Assembly (NCBI GenBank): GCA_946481225.1
Contig: CAMLNJ010000152.1
Coordinates: forward strand, 1-7,142
Source: an uncultured Verrucomicrobiota bacterium
GTDB taxonomy: Bacteria > Verrucomicrobiota > Verrucomicrobiae > Opitutales > Opitutaceae
DNA: 7,142 nucleotides
Direction: 5' to 3'
The stretch's first letter is position 1; every line of letters starts with the position of its first letter. Below, one piece after another: positions 5,600 through 7,142 of this stretch. The notes beneath the pieces were generated by a model. That model was not told the DNA's origin. It made no database searches and saw only the letters and a list, made by a program, of their open reading frames with translations. The position numbers were made by a program, and so were the translations under genes.

Positions 5600-7142
5600 T
5601 CAGTCGGCTTTGGCGACGCCGCGGTCGACGCGATAGTGGTCGAAGTCCACGTGGCCGCCGGCGGCGAGCGTCGCGAAGTGGAAAAGCGCGAAGCGGTAGC
5701 CCATGAAGTGGGGAATGGTGTAGGACATCGGCGAGGGTTTGCCGATCTCGGTCCACTCGCGGCCGTCGGGACTGTGGAAAAAGCGCGCGACTTCGGGCGA
5801 GGAGCGGAAATCGCACTCGACCTTGAGGTGGACGGTATCGCCCGCGAGGGGCACCGAGGCGATCTCGACGGGCGCGCCGGAGGCGGCGGAGACCATGACG
5901 AGGGAGCGCGCGCTTTTGGTCTTTTTCACGCCGACAAAACCGTAGCGGCTTTGAAAGGCGGCGAGGCCGGCGTAGTCGCCGTCTTTCATGCCACGGGTGT
6001 CGATGCAGGTGACTGCGGAGGAACGCGGGCCGATGGTGCGCTGGGTGAGGGTGTTTCTAGCCTCGGTCAGGCCCGAGTCGACGCGGGCGGTGGTGAGGCG
6101 GAGGTGGCCGGGGCGGGCGGCGAGCGACCAGTGGCGGTCGTCGGGATTGTGGTTCCATTGCCAGGCGAGGGGCAGGGGACGTTCGTCGGGAGCGCGGTCG
6201 AATTCGTCGGAGGCGACGAGGTTGCCGAGCTCGCGTTCGTCGGCGGCGATGTCGAGCGTGTCGGTGGCTTTGCCGTCGACGCCGAGCACGGGCCAGCCGT
6301 TTTCCCAGCGCATGGGCACGAGCCAGGGGACGCGGCCGACTGCTCCCTGATCCTTGAAGAGGTAGGCATACCACTTGCCGTCGGGGGTGTCGATGAAGCC
6401 GCCCTGGGCGATGCCGCGGTCGCGGAGGATGACGCGTCCCTCGTAGGGGCCGGTGATACGGTCGGCGCGGTGGACGAGCTGCATGCGCATGCCGCCGGGA
6501 GGCCAGGTGATGTTGCAGACGTAATAGCGGCCATCGACTTTGAACATCTGGGAACCCTCGGCGGGGAGGCCGATGCGCGGGGCGGCGACGAGGCTGGCGT
6601 CGCGGATGACGATCTCGTCGAAGCCGCCGGGCTTGAGGGCGGAGGCGTCGGCGGTAAGCTCGACGAGGCGGAGGTTGTTCGCGCCATGCAGCATGTAGAC
6701 GCGGCCGTCGTCGTCGAAGAAGAGCGAGGCGTCGTGGAGCGCGGGCGAGAAAGAGGATTCCTTCCATGGGCCGCGCTCGATGTCCTTGGTCGAGTAGACG
6801 TAGGTCTTGCCGGTGGTGCTGGAGAAGGTGGAGACGTAGAAGGTGCCGTCGTGGTGGCGGAGGCTGCCGGCCCAACTGCCGTGGCCGTAGGCGCTTTTGC
6901 CTTTTTCGAGCCGGAGGGCTTCGTTGTCGCCCAGGGTGTCGTAGGCGTAGCCGACGAGGTTCCAGTTGACCAGGTTGGTCGAGCGCATGATGGGCAGTCC
7001 CGGGTTCATGTGCATGGTGGTGCTGCCCATGTAGTAGGTGGCGCCGACCCGGATGATCGACGGATCGGGGACGTCGGCCCAGACAACGGGATTGCGCGCG
7101 AAGCGTGGCGCGGGCGAGGCGGATTCCGCGAGCAGGCCGGAC
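5600..7142 (-). CDS. GH43 beta-xylosidase / alpha-L-arabinofuranosidase, partial (5' end outside window)
   Basis: The visible frame covers 513 residues after the partial first codon, and it remains open at 7142. It removes xylose or arabinose from xylo-oligosaccharides or arabinoxylan; sequence alone does not separate the two. Seen: SGLLAESASPAP at the very start looks like the end of a signal peptide, so probably only a short N-terminal piece is missing. The five-bladed propeller starts with NPVVWADVPDPSIIRVG (17-33); D26 in DPS is the expected general base. The expected pKa-setting Asp is D137 in LHDASLFFDDDGRVYM, and the general acid is E195 in LPAEGSQMFKVDGRYYV. The string GSTTMHMNPGLPIMRSTNLV (39-58) suggests GH43 subfamily 12 by recall. 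From about residue 310 (ASDEFDRAP) to the end is a concanavalin-like beta-sandwich domain typical of the longer GH43 enzymes. The internal ATG at 7030 is not the start, because the essential base D26 lies before it. Confidence 0.95.
   Translation of the reverse strand, partial: SGLLAESASPAPRFARNPVVWADVPDPSIIRVGATYYMGSTTMHMNPGLPIMRSTNLVNWNLVGYAYDTLGDNEALRLEKGKSAYGHGSWAGSLRHHDGTFYVSTFSSTTGKTYVYSTKDIERGPWKESSFSPALHDASLFFDDDGRVYMLHGANNLRLVELTADASALKPGGFDEIVIRDASLVAAPRIGLPAEGSQMFKVDGRYYVCNITWPPGGMRMQLVHRADRITGPYEGRVILRDRGIAQGGFIDTPDGKWYAYLFKDQGAVGRVPWLVPMRWENGWPVLGVDGKATDTLDIAADERELGNLVASDEFDRAPDERPLPLAWQWNHNPDDRHWSLAARPGHLRLTTARVDSGLTEARNTLTQRTIGPRSSAVTCIDTRGMKDGDYAGLAAFQSRYGFVGVKKTKSARSLVMVSAASGAPVEIASVPLAGDTVHLKVECDFRSSPEVARFFHSPDGREWTEIGKPSPMSYTIPHFMGYRFALFHFATLAAGGHVDFDHYRVDRGVAKAD

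Noticed and set aside
4131..5816. Minus-strand open frame of 561 codons overlapping the first GH30 and the end of GH43
   Set aside because: It is extremely Arg/Pro-rich, spans the spacer and terminator region, and competes with two genes supported by family motifs. It is an off-frame shadow.
5600..7030. Internal ATG at 7030 as the start of GH43
   Set aside because: The frame is open upstream and encodes the essential NPVVWADVPDPS segment with the general base, so the real start lies beyond the window.
1..7142. tRNA, rRNA, CRISPR arrays, insertion sequences, prophage or toxin-antitoxin genes
   Set aside because: I looked on both strands and saw no direct-repeat array, transposase motif, terminal inverted repeats with target duplication, or structured RNA signature.

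Overview
The window is a GC-rich stretch of a xylan-degradation gene cluster with all five genes on the minus strand. In transcription order (high to low coordinates) they are: a GH43 beta-xylosidase/arabinofuranosidase (open at its 5' end, past position 7142), two closely related tandem GH30 xylanases, a membrane-anchored helical-repeat protein of unknown function, and a GH115 alpha-glucuronidase (open at its 3' end, past position 1). No RNA genes, CRISPR arrays, phage genes or insertion sequences were seen.

Organism (inference): a saprophytic, GC-rich Gram-negative bacterium, with Verrucomicrobiota of the Opitutaceae type my best guess. The reasons are an extracytoplasmic glucuronoxylan toolkit without SusC/SusD genes in view, no Shine-Dalgarno sequence before any of the four visible start codons, and a repeat protein of a style I associate with that group. 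No taxonomic marker is present, so this is moderate confidence only.

Layout. 5600-7142: GH43 with a C-terminal beta-sandwich domain. 5381-5599: 219-nt spacer with a GC hairpin, a 12-bp inverted repeat and a second small hairpin. 4160-5380: first GH30, followed by a convincing intrinsic terminator (4111-4152). 2696-3925: second GH30, whose start codon follows a C10A7 homopolymer run. 2566-2695: spacer with a striking nested inverted repeat. 1369-2565: repeat protein. 1253-1368: spacer with two small inverted repeats. 1-1252: GH115, N-terminal 417 residues.

How it fits together. All four enzymes have or are likely to have signal peptides. GH30 subfamily 8 enzymes cut the xylan backbone, classically at sites set by a methylglucuronic acid branch. 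GH115 removes (methyl)glucuronate from internal xylose residues. GH43 takes xylose or arabinose from the resulting oligosaccharides. The locus is therefore aimed at glucurono(arabino)xylan. The points most worth following up are the GH30 duplication with a shortened specificity loop, the homopolymer run at the second GH30 start, and the four-repeat membrane protein inserted between the xylanases and the glucuronidase. I see no evidence for a wholly new defence or mobile system here.
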